This document shows positions 30,907-42,356 of a stretch of 64,000 bases of DNA, one piece after another. The stretch is from NCBI GenBank assembly GCA_002900995.3, contig CM035311.1, forward strand, positions 744,001 to 808,000, in the 5' to 3' direction. Position 1 is the stretch's first letter. Every line of letters starts with the position of its first letter. The notes beneath the pieces are model-generated. The model saw nothing but the letters and a program-made list of their open reading frames with translations, made no database searches and was not told the DNA's origin. The stretch is from Ganoderma boninense. Its lineage: Eukaryota > Basidiomycota > Agaricomycetes > Polyporales > Polyporaceae. The position numbers and the translations under genes are program-made.

Positions 30907-32125
30907 GGCGCGGGAGAGGTGCGGGACGAGCGAGATGAGATGAGCAGGACGAGTTGGAGGTAGACAGCGAGAGAGGGAAGAGAAGTTGGAGAGGGTGGGA
31001 TGGCGTTGCGCGCCCTCTTATGGGGCGAGAAGGAAGGCTGTTGGGGGAACTTGAGGGCTGGGCGACGAGACTTGAGGGCTAGGCGAGAGGGCTTGCGCGG
31101 CCTCCGTTTCATGGTCAGCCATGAAGTCCGAGCTGACGCGGCCTCCGAGAGCAGGGGACGGGTGAGGCGCGAGACAGTGGTTAGAGGCAAGCGTAGGCAG
31201 CGAAAAAAACAGAAGAGAGAGGAAGGTTCACGAGCACAGCCACAGGCGCGTCGGAATCGAGTTCGAGTTGGCAGTGCGCACGGTCAGGTGACCACGGACA
31301 AACGCGTGCCACCGCCACATACGCGTCTGCCGAGCTGCCGTGTTAGCACATCAACTCGTTTGCTGTCGCCGCCCGTCGCTCTTGCTCTTTCCCCCGACTC
31401 CCTCTGTCACCCATCCCCTTGTCTCGGACATTCAGCTGGCCAGCCCGAATGTCTGGATCGTCTGGGTTCCTCCGTCCCCAACAGTGGCCCCGCCCAATCG
31501 CCATCCGTCGGTGAGGTGCCCTCAGCCATCTATTGGTGCGACACTCACCGACGCTCGCTTCTTCTTCCCGCCGACAATCCCGTCTGCCAGTCTACCCCGT
31601 CTCGATCGCTCAGAGCTGATGGCCCAAAGTCCAGTTCGTTCCTCTCCCTTATCCGCCGACTCGGCCTCGACAGCTCTCATTGTCCCGGCGACTTGAACGC
31701 GCTGTGCCATTGGTGCAGCGGTGCCCGACAGCCCGCTTCTCGTTCTCGCCGACAATTCCCTCTGCCAGTATGTCATCTCCTCATTGACCAACCCCTATTT
31801 CGACATCTGGATCCCCTCTTGTCTTCGGCCGCGGACGAAATTCTTCGTCAATCCCATCGTTGCGGCGACTTAGCCTCAATGTTTCATTGGTGGAGGTCTG
31901 GCCGATGCCATCTTCTCTTTCCTGCGGACATTGGCAAGTGTCAAGAACTGGATATACTGGGGTATTTATCTGTGAGTTCAGAAATGTTTTTTCGTCTGTT
32001 TTGAGGTGGCCCCGACGACCGTCACCGGGCGTTTATGGCCTCAGGGTCTATGAGGCCATTGACGTCGTCCGTCTCCCCCATTTCCCACTCCCCTGCCCAA
32101 TCTTCCTCCATCTGCTAAGCTCACT
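30907..32125 (+). other. Divergent spacer and transposase leader
   Basis: 1.2 kb between the two divergent start codons. An open frame of 334 codons (31000-32004) runs through it but is Ser/Pro/Arg-rich and probably reflects the degenerate repeats rather than a protein. Promoters for both genes must lie here. Confidence 0.5.
31335..31960 (+). repeat. Degenerate tandem repeat of about 177 bp
   Basis: Four imperfect units begin near 31338, 31515, 31690 and 31868. The best preserved core runs from CATTGGTG through CGACA and a pyrimidine-rich stretch to TGCCAGT, seen at about 31530-31595, 31709-31772 and 31889-31950. The first copy is weak. Confidence 0.55.
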
Positions 32126-35100
32126 ATGTACTCGTGCGCGTTCACAGGATGCAGCTACACAACGACGAACAAAATAGCATTTGGCCGCCATCGCAAGAGC
32201 TGCTCACATGCCGTGGCCTCAATCTCTCAAGCTCTGGGAAAACGAAAGGCGGAGCACACGGAGACAGTCCTCTCAAAGCGGCGTAGATCAGAGAGAACTC
32301 CTGCGGTGCGTGTCTACATGCTGTTGATCGTGCGAGACCCCATCTCTGACTGCATATAGTCACCCCATATCGCTCCACCCCCTCTCTGTCCACGTTCCCC
32401 ATCTCCTCCACCACCACCAAGCCCTCCAGCTCTCTCTACGTGTGGGGGGCGCCGTGTCCGCCTCCCAAAAAGCTATATCGACTTCCTTCCATCTGCTAAG
32501 GGCGTCCTCCCCTCCCAATATGACCGCATGATCCCGCGACCGGCCATCATTGACGTTCAACCCCCACGCGCCCCCACGAATGCCATTTCTGCTCCGCCTA
32601 CTCCAGAGCAAGTATATCAGACGGCCACGGACGCGTTTGGCATCTTTCGCGAGTACGCCCGGCGCCCGCAGCGCGATCCGGAGGCCAACATCTCTCTAGA
32701 GGCGGTCTGTGATGCGCCTGGACTGGAGAAGCCCGCTGACCAGGACGCACCGAAGTACGCGAGCATCGCGTGGATCACCCGCTCCGTCGCCATCACTGTT
32801 GACCCTAGTCCCACTGCCCCAGACTACGGCCCATTCGAGAATGCATCCCAGTTTCGGCTGATGGATTATTTCTACGGTCGGTCTGATTCGAAATCACTTG
32901 AGGCTCTGGACGACCTCATCGCCCTCATACGATCCCCGGGCTTCTGGCCTGATGATCTCAAGGGTTTCAGCGCGAAGAAAGGGGAGCGTGCACTGGATGT
33001 TTGGGTCAGCCCTTCCGGAGTCTTCTCGGCGGAGGATGGTTGGCATACAGGAAGCGTCGAGGTGCCACTGCCGAAGACAGGGGCCAAGTACAAGTCCGAG
33101 GACGATGTCCCCAAGTTTGCCGTCTCTGGGATTATCCATCGCCGGCTCATTCCCCTCATCAAAGGCGTCGTCCAGGACGCTGCCTCGCGCTTCTCACAAA
33201 TCTACAACTGGCTTCCACATAAGAAGTTCTGGATCCCTCCACAGTCCACGCGCGTTGAACCCCCACACACTGTAGATCCTTCATCGAGCTCGACGTCTGT
33301 TCCACCATCTACACCACCGACGCCCATTCGTGTATATACGGATTGCTACAACTCGGATGCCATGCTCAAGGCTGATGCGGAGATACGTGCCAAGCCGCGG
33401 GTCCCTGGTGATGCACCCTCAGTTGAGTACGTCGCCCTTCCACTTCTCTTCTGGTCGGACGCAACACAGCTGGCCAATTTTGGCTCCGCGTCCCTCTGGC
33501 CCATCTACATGTACTTTGGCAACCTCTCCAAATATGTACGTGGGCGTCCAACGGAGTTCGCGGCGCATCATCTCGCGTACATTCCCTCAGTAAGTACCCA
33601 GCCCCTTTACGGTGCCACCAAATAAGCAGACTCACCAAACTTCATAGCTGCCTGATACACTCAAGGATGCCTACACAGCAAGATACGGCCGCGTGCCCGG
33701 CGACGACATCCTCAAGTTCTGCAAGCGAGATCTTTTCCAGCAAATATGGCTTCTTCTTTTGGACGATGACTTTATGCATGCCTACGAGCATGGCATCTTG
33801 CTCAAGTGCGGCGATGGAGTCCTGCGTCGGATATTTCCTCGTGTATTTACGTATTCCGCTGACTATCCTGAAAAGTGAGCCCAGCACGTGTTTGTTGCAT
33901 CATTGACACTTAAGCTCAGGCTTGTACAGGGTTCTCGTGGCTGCACTGCGCCCCCTCGTGCAGTGTCCCTGCCCGCGATGTTTGACGCCAAAAGCCAATA
34001 TTGCCGAGGCAGGATCTAAGTCAGACATGCGACGCTGCACGCAAGGGCGGAAGGACAACGAGGCCCTCCAGAAGAACATCCGGACAGCGCGTCTGCATCT
34101 CTTCAAAGGCTACGCAATCACAGGTGCCTGCGTTGACAACTGGCTGAAGGATGAATCCTTGATCCCTGTCCAGGTACGTGCCTTGCCAGATGCTCTCTGA
34201 ATAGTACTGATATTGAACCTAGAGTGCGTTCTCAAAACGCCTGTCGTCATCAAATGTCAACTTCTATGACATCTTGGCACCGGACCTCATGCACGAGTTC
34301 GAGCTCGGCGTGTGGAAAGGTATCTTCACTCACTTGATGCGCATGCTGGCGGCGAAAGGTGCAGACGCAGTTGAAGAATTCAATAGCCGGTATGTAGATT
34401 GTGCCCTACGTTTCTTACAACAGCTGACATCATAACTAGGATGAGACGAATGCCGACCTTTGGGCGAGACCGGATCCGTCGCTTTTGGCATGACGTCACG
34501 TCGCGCAAGCGCCTCGCCACGCGCGACTATGAAGCCTTTTTGATTGTATGTGTCGAGGCGGCATGGCACTAAAAATGATCTCATTGAACCCTTCTAGACA
34601 ATGATGCCTGCGTTCGAGGGGCTCCTCGACCTTCCTGATGATCAGACAGTTGCTGATCTGCTTTTCGAGCTGGCCAACTGGCACGCCCTTGCCAAGCTTC
34701 GCCTCCATACTGCGGTTACGCTCGACATATTCCGTGCAGCCACTGGACACATGTACGATGCCATCCGCCGTTTCGCTGCCAGGGCGTGCCCCAATTACGA
34801 TACACACGAGCTCCCTTCCGAAGCCGCTGCCCGAGTGCATCGCGTGAAGGCCTCGAACCCAGCCGCACAGCCATCTACAGGCCGGAAGCCCATCGCATTC
34901 AACGTCCACCACACCTACAAGTTCCACAGCCTCGGGGACTATGTGGATTATATTGAGCGGTCTGGACCAACGGACAACTACAACACGCAAGTGGTATGTA
35001 CAACATTGGTGGGATCGGTACTTCGGTGGGTTCATTACTAACGTGGATTTCGATAGGGCGAACTTGAACATCGCCACGTGAAGAGGTTCTACACGCGCAC

Positions 35101-36337
35101 AAATAAGATTCAGTACGAGATGCAAATTGCCCGCAAGGAGCGCAAGCGCGCCCTCCTCGCCACCATCCGCGAGACAGATACGTTCCAACCCCCATCACAA
35201 ACAAGGCAAGACAAGAGGCACAGCAAGGTTGCTGCTGCGGAGATGCGCGCCCGCGAGGTTCCCGTTGACCATCAGAAAAGCGGACGTGCACCTTCCCCAT
35301 CTCCGCCATCTGACCATCACGCCGTCTCGAAGTTTGCCTGTGAGACAATCACTCTCTCCAGCTGGCTTGACGAGCACGAAGGGGACCCTGCAGTGAAGGT
35401 TTGTTCCATGTTTTGACCATTCGTTTACAACGTTGACATGGTATAGAATTTCATGCCACTCCTCTATCAGCATCTTGTACGCCGCCTTCTCGGTCATGAA
35501 GCAGAGTCCGAGGATGGCTTTTCTGAGGTGCAGGTGGACGGCGTCCATATCCTCAATGACCGTCTGTACCGCCACCGTACAATCCGTATCAACCACACAT
35601 CATACGACATGCGACGGGAACAGGACACCATTAATCCTCGTACCCACGCTGACATCATGCTTCTCTCCTCCGACCCGGATGGCCACCCCTACTGGTATGC
35701 GCGCGTGCTCGACATTCTCCATGCCAATGTACGCTACGTTGGTCCTGGTTCTACCCATGCGTGTCAGAAATGGCAACGTGTGGACTTCGTCTGGGTCCGG
35801 TGGTTCGAAATCGACACGTCCTACCAGGCCGGCTTCCAGCATCGTCGTCAACCACATCTCCAATTCATCGACGCAACAGACGTGGACAGCATACCCTTCG
35901 GTTTCGTGGACCCGGACGACATCATTCAAAGCGCTTACCTCATCCCTGGTTTCGACCATGGCTCGGTGACTGGTCTTCTTGGACCTTCGAAGCTGGCCCG
36001 GCGCCTTGCTGACGATGATGGCGATGATGATGATTATTGCTATCACTATGCATGCATGTACGTCTTGTTTCTAGATTGCTAATCTTCCTTCTACTAATTT
36101 CTTAGGTTCGCTGGCCGGGATATATACATGCGCCATCTTGGCGGGGGAGTGGGGCATGTTGGTGTTGGCGTTGATGTGGAGACATCGAAGCAGCATGCGC
36201 TCCGTGCCTCCCAGCGTGGAGGTCGCAAGAAACAGGCTGGCGCTCGGCTCGCGAAAGCAGGGCAGTGGTCAGCGAGCAAGGGTGGCAGAGAGCTGAGCCC
36301 GGAGTTGGATACTGCCACCGAGTCAGATTGGAGGCTA
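32126..36337 (+). CDS. Plavaka-family transposase, 3' end in gap
   Basis: Exons: 32126-32305, 32360-33589, 33648-33874, 33930-34173, 34223-34389, 34440-34545, 34598-34993, 35057-35398, 35447-36057 and 36106 to the gap, about 1245 codons in phase. The N-terminus is a C2HC-type zinc finger (CAFTGC to HRKSC). Hallmarks of Plavaka transposases of Agaricomycetes follow in order: RRVRLPKSYIDFLPS, WSDATQLANFGSASLWPIY with GNLSKYVRG, a CPCPRC knuckle, ILAPDLMHEFELGVWKGIF, GELEHRHVKRFYTRTNK, and near the end MFAGRDIYMRHLGGGVGH. The group is related to CACTA elements. No stop or frameshift was seen, so the gene may be active. The last codons and the right terminus are lost in the gap. Confidence 0.9.
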
Positions 36338-36437
36338 NNNNNNNNNNNNNNNNNNNNNNNNNNNNNNNNNNNNNNNNNNNNNNNNNNNNNNNNNNNNNNN
36401 NNNNNNNNNNNNNNNNNNNNNNNNNNNNNNNNNNNNN
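36338..36437. other. Scaffold gap (100 N)
   Basis: 100 N joining the end of the transposase gene directly to the middle of kinase A2. The right end of the transposon and the N-terminal half of A2 are missing, and the true distance is unknown. Confidence 0.99.
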
Positions 36438-37712
36438 GGTTTGGGAAGACGCCAAGATCCTCCACCACGACATCAGCATCGGCAATATCATGATTCGCGT
36501 CGATGGTGAGAAGCGCACGGGGTTCCTGATCGACTGGGACTTGGCCGTTGTGGAAAGCGAACTGCCCGTTGGGATTGAGCCGGTCAAGCGCGATCGAGTG
36601 GTGAGTGGAGTTTTCTGACCGTCCCAGCGGCATCGGCCTCATGCTCGTCATACGCTACGTAGGGGACATGGCTGTTCTGTTCAGCTGCGTCCCTCCTCTA
36701 TCCCAGGAAGCCATACCGACACTCCGACGACATCGAGTCCTTCGTCCACGCATTCACTTATCTCGTCCTGCGCTACCACGAGACAGACGAAGTCAACGCC
36801 AAGGAGACCTCGCTGCAGTATTTCGAAGCGAGGTCATTAATCGGAGGGTTCGAGGTCGGCGGCAGCATGAAGTCCTGGAGGCTCCGCCGCGGGACGCCCC
36901 CCTTCGAAATCTGGGACAACGCGCCTTTGGATGCCCTGCTCTCGAAGATTTTCGGCGGCTGCAGCGCGTCCTACGCCAGGCTCGACACCTGTCGGATGCA
37001 GTACACATACGGGCCAGAGGAGAAACCGCTGCCAATGCCGACGCCAGCGGAAAACACTAAGATCGTCTCTAGATGGCGAGGCGCTCGCCGCGCTCGGGCC
37101 ATTCTCCGATCTGACGAAGTCTCGCAACTCGAAGCGTCCGGTCGCAACGGGGAGGACCGACTCTTCACGGAGGAGCGTCGAGTTGAACGCAGAGTCCGCG
37201 AGGACCCGCTCCCGCTCCCGCTGTGCACCATGGACGAGTTCCTCGCCTCCCCTGAAGGTCTGATCAAGCTCTTCGAGGAGTTCGCCCGGCAGCACACAGG
37301 TGCCAACGACAAGGCGCTCGACCAATTCATCCCCAGGACGTGCGAGTACCCGTACCCCTATCCAAAGAATCGGGTGCGCGCGGGGAATCCGGGAAATGCC
37401 ACTTTAGCTAGGAACGCCTCTGTCGCTTCGACAGACGCAGTGGGCGGCGCCCCCAAAGCCGAAACGTCTGTAGATGATTCGAGCGCGCCTACTCAGCGAT
37501 CGTCCATGAACCCTGATGTCTCAGCGAAGAAGAGGACGCATTCCGAGACCGCATCGGAGAACGTATCCATAGATGAACTTCATGAGCTGGAAGGCTCACC
37601 TTCTCAACGCTGTCCGAAGCGTCAGAAGATTGAGAGCAACGAGGATGAGAGGGCGTGGGATGTGGGAAAAGACATGGGCAAGGCCGCTGACGATAGCTGT
37701 GGGCGAGACTGA
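36438..37712 (+). CDS. FunK1-type protein kinase A2, 5' partial
   Basis: Exons 36438-36600 and 36663-37712, ending at TGA after GKAADDSCGRD. The visible part starts at the catalytic loop and runs through the C-lobe and tail. The loop reads LHHDISIGN: the usual Arg of HRD is His, while the catalytic Asp and the Asn are kept. LIDWDLA replaces the DFG region, as usual in the family. The C-lobe block DDIESFVHAFTYLVLRYH and the shared EFLASPEGLIKLF segment are present. The tail is disordered and ends with a basic KKRTHS and CPKRQK pair that may act as a nuclear signal. It is more divergent from A4 than B2 is from B4. The N-terminal half is lost in the gap, so whether the gene is functional is unknown. 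Confidence 0.85.
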
Positions 37713-38085
37713 CTTCGCCTGTGATACCAGTCCTGTACTATCGCGGCGTCGAAATATCCGATATCGCATGCAATGGATCGGCATATCAATTGTCTCAAAG
37801 CTGAGGAAAGAGCAGGTTTGTTCAGAGCTACCGCTTGGGACCCAGGCCGTCATCGGAAGCGGTGCTGTTCCTCGCACCACGACATCCCTATCCGATCCAC
37901 ATAGTCAACGGAGTCTGCGAGCGCTGTATTGATACATCATGTATATTGGCGTAGATAGTAAGTAATGCCAAAGAGCAAGAACAGCGAAAAGAAAGCAGAA
38001 CGACAACGGCAGGCACTGACACAGCTGCGATCAGCCTCGGAGTCTTGCGCTGACAGCAAGAGATGGCGACGCACCACGGCTGGGG
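37713..38085. other. Intergenic between A2 and B2
   Basis: Tail-to-tail spacer, partly alike to the A1-B1 spacer. No gene is seen. Confidence 0.6.
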
Positions 38086-39414
38086 CTATGAAATAAGCTT
38101 TCGAAGTTGGTATATACCTTCGCGCGCTACGGCGACGGTGTCGTAGACAACGCGCTCGGGGGCGCTCTCAGTGCGGGAACGGAGCCGCCACCGGAGGAGG
38201 GTCTCGTCGGTGTGGCTGTAGATCGATTCGAAGATATGGAATGCTGCCTCTGCAGTGGGCCGCTGGCCGGGGTCCTTCCATTTCATCATGTCGACGAGGG
38301 GTCGTATGAGGTCCAAACCGTGGTATTTCTACAAAGACAGGGTGAGGAAGCGACCACAGAATGTCATACGGCGGCGCGCGCACCGAGAGGAATTCTTTGT
38401 AATACAGGTTGCCTAATGCAAAGACATCTGCCCGGTATGCGTCGTAAGGGACCTCGTTCGACAGCTCAGGGATCTCCTTGTCGCGGCCTGTGCATCCGAG
38501 AACCAGAGTAGACTCGCCGTCTTCGAATAGTCGAGACAGGCCGAAATCAATGTAGTAGTAGCGAACGTTGTCGTTCGACCGTGGAAGTGGCCGCGCCTCG
38601 TTGGCGCCATCTGGCAAGTGGTCTGTCCTGACCGGATGGTGGCCCCCGGGATAGAGAAGCCTGCCATCCATCATAACATTGGCTGCGGCGATATCCCTGG
38701 AAAATCTACGTCAGCTGACTGATCAAGAGTCATGACCCCTTACAAACCGATGGGCCACCCGACACTCGTGCATAAAAGCTAGACCCTAAGAGCGGCGTGA
38801 GTATGGCGAAAAATAAAGATAAACTACGTAATAGTACCTCGAGCGACTGTCGTATGAATTCCATGACCTCGCCGATGGTTCCAAACTCTGGCTCATAAAA
38901 TGGTTGTAGGCAAGGCATGAAAATGAGCGCCAGCTGTGGTTGAGAAGGGTCTTGCATAATTTCGAGGACAGGGGCGCAGTGATTCCTCGCAGATTGCTGG
39001 TCGGTAAGGTATTGTGCGATTTGCAGTTCTGTTGTGTTGTTCTTGGTAGACTTGATTGACACAACGAAGTCATCGGAACGCCGTGTGGCGTCAATTACGG
39101 TTGGAATCTGAATAAAGCGGACATCAGAGAAATTATTAGACACAGACGACACACATGTTGCGTACATCGAGAGGAATAGAGTCTTCGCAAAAGTCGGGAT
39201 CTTTGTTTGTGCCAATCCACGAGGGTTTCCAATCTGGATGATACCTGGGTCGAAGGGCGTAACCACGGCGATGGAGGAAGAAATAGCGGTCCCTCCAGAA
39301 CACCTCGCCGGGAAACAAGTCGTAGAAGCCGTCTTGTGTCTCTTTAGCATGACGCGCAGCAGATTCAGCAGATACGTATGCGTAGCGAGGGAGTCGAGGA
39401 GAGCTTGCACTCAT
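38086..39414 (-). CDS. Protein kinase B2
   Basis: Exons on the minus strand: 39166-39414, 38838-39107, 38748-38785, 38384-38696 and 38086-38328, giving 370 aa. The start MSASSPRLPRYAYVS is shared with B3 and B4. An N-terminal extension rich in aromatic residues (RYHPDWKPSW) precedes the kinase core. SIKSTK carries the beta-3 Lys, TELQIAQYL the alpha-C Glu, HRDIAAANVMMD the catalytic loop and DFGLSRLFEDGE the Mg loop. The C-terminus ends YQLRKLIS. All catalytic residues are kept, so it should be active. Its promoter is shared with C2. It is a cytosolic type with no membrane segment. The substrate is unknown; C2 is a candidate partner by linkage only. Confidence 0.93.
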
Positions 39415-39725
39415 TTCGGGTGCACGAACGCAAGAGTGAACGAGTACACACCTCTAAGCGCCCAATACAGTGACGCTCCAGATGATAGCCGAGCGAGGCT
39501 GTACCCTTTCTGGACTCTCCGCCCCGAGCTCTCTGGCAATCTCCCCCATCGATAGTGCACGCGCTGGAGCTTAGTCCGTCCTCGTTGCTTCCCACATATC
39601 GAGGCTAAAATGAGGAGGAGGAAGGGGCGATGCAATATCCCTCCATCCTCCTTCCCTACCCCTCCCTGCCCCCACCAGTTCTACCGACTACCAACCCCCC
39701 CCCCTTTCCCACCTCATCGGACTCC
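39415..39725. promoter_or_regulatory. Shared promoter region of B2 and C2
   Basis: 311 bp between divergent start codons. It is C-rich just before C2, with CCCCCCCC near 39698-39705. It presumably drives both genes. Confidence 0.6.
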
Positions 39726-40945
39726 ATGTCCAGCACCAGTGGCCTCGATACATGGAGTGTGATCTCCGGGGCTATTGGCGTCTTGACTGTCTTACCTCTT
39801 CTCTATGTGTTGATCTTGAACCAGCACCCCGAGAACAAATTCGCGCAGCTAGACTCAACCCTGAAGGAAACCGAGAGCCTGCTGCGCTCGGTCGTCGAGG
39901 AAGGCCTCCTCGATCCTGAGCGCCACGGGGCCTACTTTGAGCATTATCTGAAGAAGTGCGTGCTTTATTTTCTCTCATGTCTGGCCGTCTTCGCTTATAC
40001 TGGCTTAGGTTTCGCTGCAAGACAGAGCAATTCCGCGACGAGACCTACATTGCATCGAACGATTGGCGCAAGCTTTTGGGAGCGTGGTACAACGGCCTTT
40101 CGAAGCGCATCTCTTTCCTTTGTAAGAGAGTCAAGGCCGTCCGTGCCAACATCTGCGTGCGTACGCTCCTTGTCCGCTTAGGTACTACTGCTGAACCGGC
40201 ATGTTACATTTCAGGAAACCAGTGCAAACGCGAGGATGCAGTTGATGGGGCAATCTCCCGAGGAGGTGGTCCCCACCACTCGCGGATGGCGTGCCAAGGT
40301 CGCGAGGCTTTGGCAGCGCGCCGTCTCTCTTGGTGGGTGGAGCACAAAGACCTGCTGTCGTCGTCAAGCTGCTGACAACAGCCCTTATCTCCAGTGTTTG
40401 AAAACGTGCCTGACGATATCGTCGACGGAGCTGCGCCTGCATTGGTGACTCCTGCCACGTCCACCTCCAGCGAAGTCGACCCGTTGGCAGGGGACGCCAC
40501 TCGGTCCTCTGTTGAGGCTCAGACTGTCGCGTCCACGGACGACGACAGTCTTCATCTTGAAATCTCTCCTCCGAATTCGCCCGGCAAGAACCAGAAGTTC
40601 GGCCGAACGACCCGCACCGCCTCCAAGGCTCATGATCTCCACATGTTCACCCGTGCGATACGGCGCGTGGACCGCGAGCTAGCGGCCCAAGGCGTAACGA
40701 ACGCGCTTCTGACGCAACTAGTGCAGGCGACCCACAAGCAGTGCCAGTGGTCGCCTGCGTCCAGCAAGGCTCGCCCCCAGCGTCGTCCCCGCAAGCAGCG
40801 TATCGTGTCTGGCTCGCATCGTCCGACTCGGAGCCGCGCTTCGACCCAGGCGACCTTGCAAGGTGCCAGTGATACTGGCATCGATATTGATATCCATTCT
40901 GACGACGACTCGTCGGAAGAGGAGACGGTGTGTGGCCAGGATTGA
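39726..40945 (+). CDS. Single-pass membrane protein C2, unknown
   Basis: Exons 39726-39955, 40009-40156, 40215-40332 and 40395-40945, 348 aa. A short N-terminus (MSSTSGLDTWSV) leads into a hydrophobic helix (ISGAIGVLTVLPLLYVLI). Helical, charged segments follow (QLDSTLKETESLLRSVVEEG and RDETYIASNDWRKLLGAWYN). Exon 3 holds ETSANARMQLM and WRAKVARLW. The fourth exon is Ser/Thr-rich and disordered, then carries the most conserved block, TRAIRRVDRELAAQGVTNAL. The protein ends in an acidic tract and CGQD. There is no cleavable signal, so the helix is probably an anchor, with the bulk most likely cytosolic. No known domain is recognised. Co-duplication with kinase B suggests a working pair. Confidence 0.88.
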
Positions 40946-41007
40946 CCGCCGCTCTCTCCAAGTCGGACAGCCGTCGTCGAGAGATGTCGTACTGGCCAAG
41001 TCCTTGA

Positions 41008-41028
41008 ACTCCGCACCGTTTGCGGGGT
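41008..41028 (+). promoter_or_regulatory. Conserved 3' hairpin after C2
   Basis: ACTCCGCA-CCGTT-TGCGGGGT forms an 8-bp stem with a 5-nt loop, 63 nt after the C2 stop. One pair is U.G here where C3 has U-A. The loop is identical after C3 and C4. It probably lies in the 3' UTR. Confidence 0.65.
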
Positions 41029-41419
41029 ATATTGTACCATCGATGCCACTCGCCGATCATCTGGATCTAGCATAGTAGGTGTTGGACTGCTATTTCTTTT
41101 CTCCTCCCCCCATGCCCTCCCTTGTATCTATCTCCGACCTCGCTCTGACTCTATGGTCGAGCGGTGTGTTGTGTGTTAGCGATGTGGAGAATGTATTTAT
41201 ATGAAGTCGTGGAGAACAAGGGAGAACAAAAGGAATGTGTTGTGTCAATCGGCAAGTCCTACTTAGCGCAGAAATCGTTGTCTCAGTCGTCAACGGATGG
41301 CATACTACGACCGTTTTCGGTGTCTCGAGGGAACTTCGCTCCATCAGAAACGAGCTGTTAGTACACAAGCAGTGTAATTTGTTTTGTCAACGACTGCGTT
41401 ACTCCACACAATCAAGAGA
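41029..41419. other. 3' flank of C2
   Basis: Holds the box GATGTGGAGAATGTATTTAT (41181-41200), which recurs after C3 and C4 and may be a 3'-end processing or promoter element. No gene is seen. Confidence 0.5.
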
Positions 41420-41915
41420 GAGGAAGACATTGAAGGCGGCGCACCTGAGCAACGGCAACTCCGAGCCCATCTCCTCGCAGCTCAGTGTCTTTTCCTTCAT
41501 GCTCTGTCGCCGGAGGCCCCATTGAGAGACTCAACCACGCGAACTCGAACATGACAGTCATGCACGACATTATTCAAGACGGAACGCGTTAGCACAATGC
41601 GCAAACCTGAAGCGCGGCCGGGATCGAGGCCCATTATGCAGTAGATGTACGCTACGCCCCCTCCCCCTCTTCCACTGACTGTGGAGTGCATGCACTTCCT
41701 GGCCAAGCTTCCAACTTGGATAACTTCATCGCGATCACGACCGCCTTCTTCACGTCCCCGACCTCAGTGCGCCCTGCCCATGCGAGCGCAAGTGCGGCAC
41801 TGTCGGACAGCCCGCACGACACGATCATCATGTCTGTGTCTTCCGCACTCGGGGCGTGCGCCGCAAAGAGCGCCATGTAGCCGAAGAGCGCGGTCATGGA
41901 TCGCACGTCAAGCGC
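41420..41915 (-). pseudogene. Decayed copy of the Dal5-like transporter
   Basis: On the minus strand, ALALAWAGRTEVGDVKKAVV matches ALALAWAGGNAGGDVKKAVV of the intact transporter at 53583-56002. A further C-terminal remnant lies towards 41480. The rest of the gene is missing and the remaining frames are broken. It sits after C2, as the intact gene sits after C4, so it marks an older copy of a four-gene unit. Confidence 0.75.
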
Positions 41916-41959
41916 GGCATCGTCCTTGATTATTAGGATGAGTTAGGCCTGAATTTCTG

Positions 41960-42085
41960 CGTGATCAAGTGAGGTCGTCCTGAATCCTGTCCTCGATGCC
42001 GAGGACGATTCCGCGGACTCAGAGGTGGAAAGACGTCGCGCGAAGAGAGGGAGTGGAGGGGAAGCCGATGTAAGCGCGATCCTAG
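41960..42085 (+). pseudogene. Tail remnant of a FunK1-type kinase (A3)
   Basis: About 125 bp resembling the last codons of kinase A4 (50010-50128): GAGGACGATTCCGCGGACTC against GAGGATGATTCCGTGGACTC, then the GCGATCCTA end. The similarity runs on into the spacer (AAGTATGCCGA). Everything upstream is gone, so module 3 has no kinase A. Confidence 0.7.
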
Positions 42086-42356
42086 AATCGCTGTAGTAAG
42101 TATGCCGATGCGCGAACGCTTCCGAGTCTGGCCCGTGCCGAAATGACCACATTTGCTCTCTGTGTTGTGGCGACAGTGCCATGGATTCCACATCGTGAAT
42201 GGACGAGCGACTCGCACCGTGTATTGTTACATATTGAATTTTGACAACATACAAAGCAATCTGAGACAGCAGGACAACAGTGAAGGCTCTGTAAGACACG
42301 GCCGCGTTAGGAACAGAGCGGTGAACGAGAGATATCGCGACGTACCACGACGGGGG
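42086..42356. other. Intergenic 3' of B3
   Basis: Closely resembles the A4-B4 spacer at 50130-50395, including a shared GTATTGTTACA and GAGACAGCAGGAC. This makes modules 3 and 4 sister copies in this part. Confidence 0.65.

Larger units (their letters stand above)
29078..36337. mobile_element. Plavaka-type transposon (ends not defined)
   Basis: Contains the transposase gene, its repeat-rich leader and possibly the divergent 462-aa gene. It lies between the truncated C1 and the 5'-truncated kinase A2. The right end is in the gap and the left end probably lies between 28239 and 29077, so no inverted repeats or duplication can be shown. Confidence 0.55.

Noticed and set aside
31000..32004. 334-codon ORF upstream of the Plavaka transposase
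   Set aside because: Low-complexity composition over degenerate repeats. The transposase has its own zinc-finger start at 32126.
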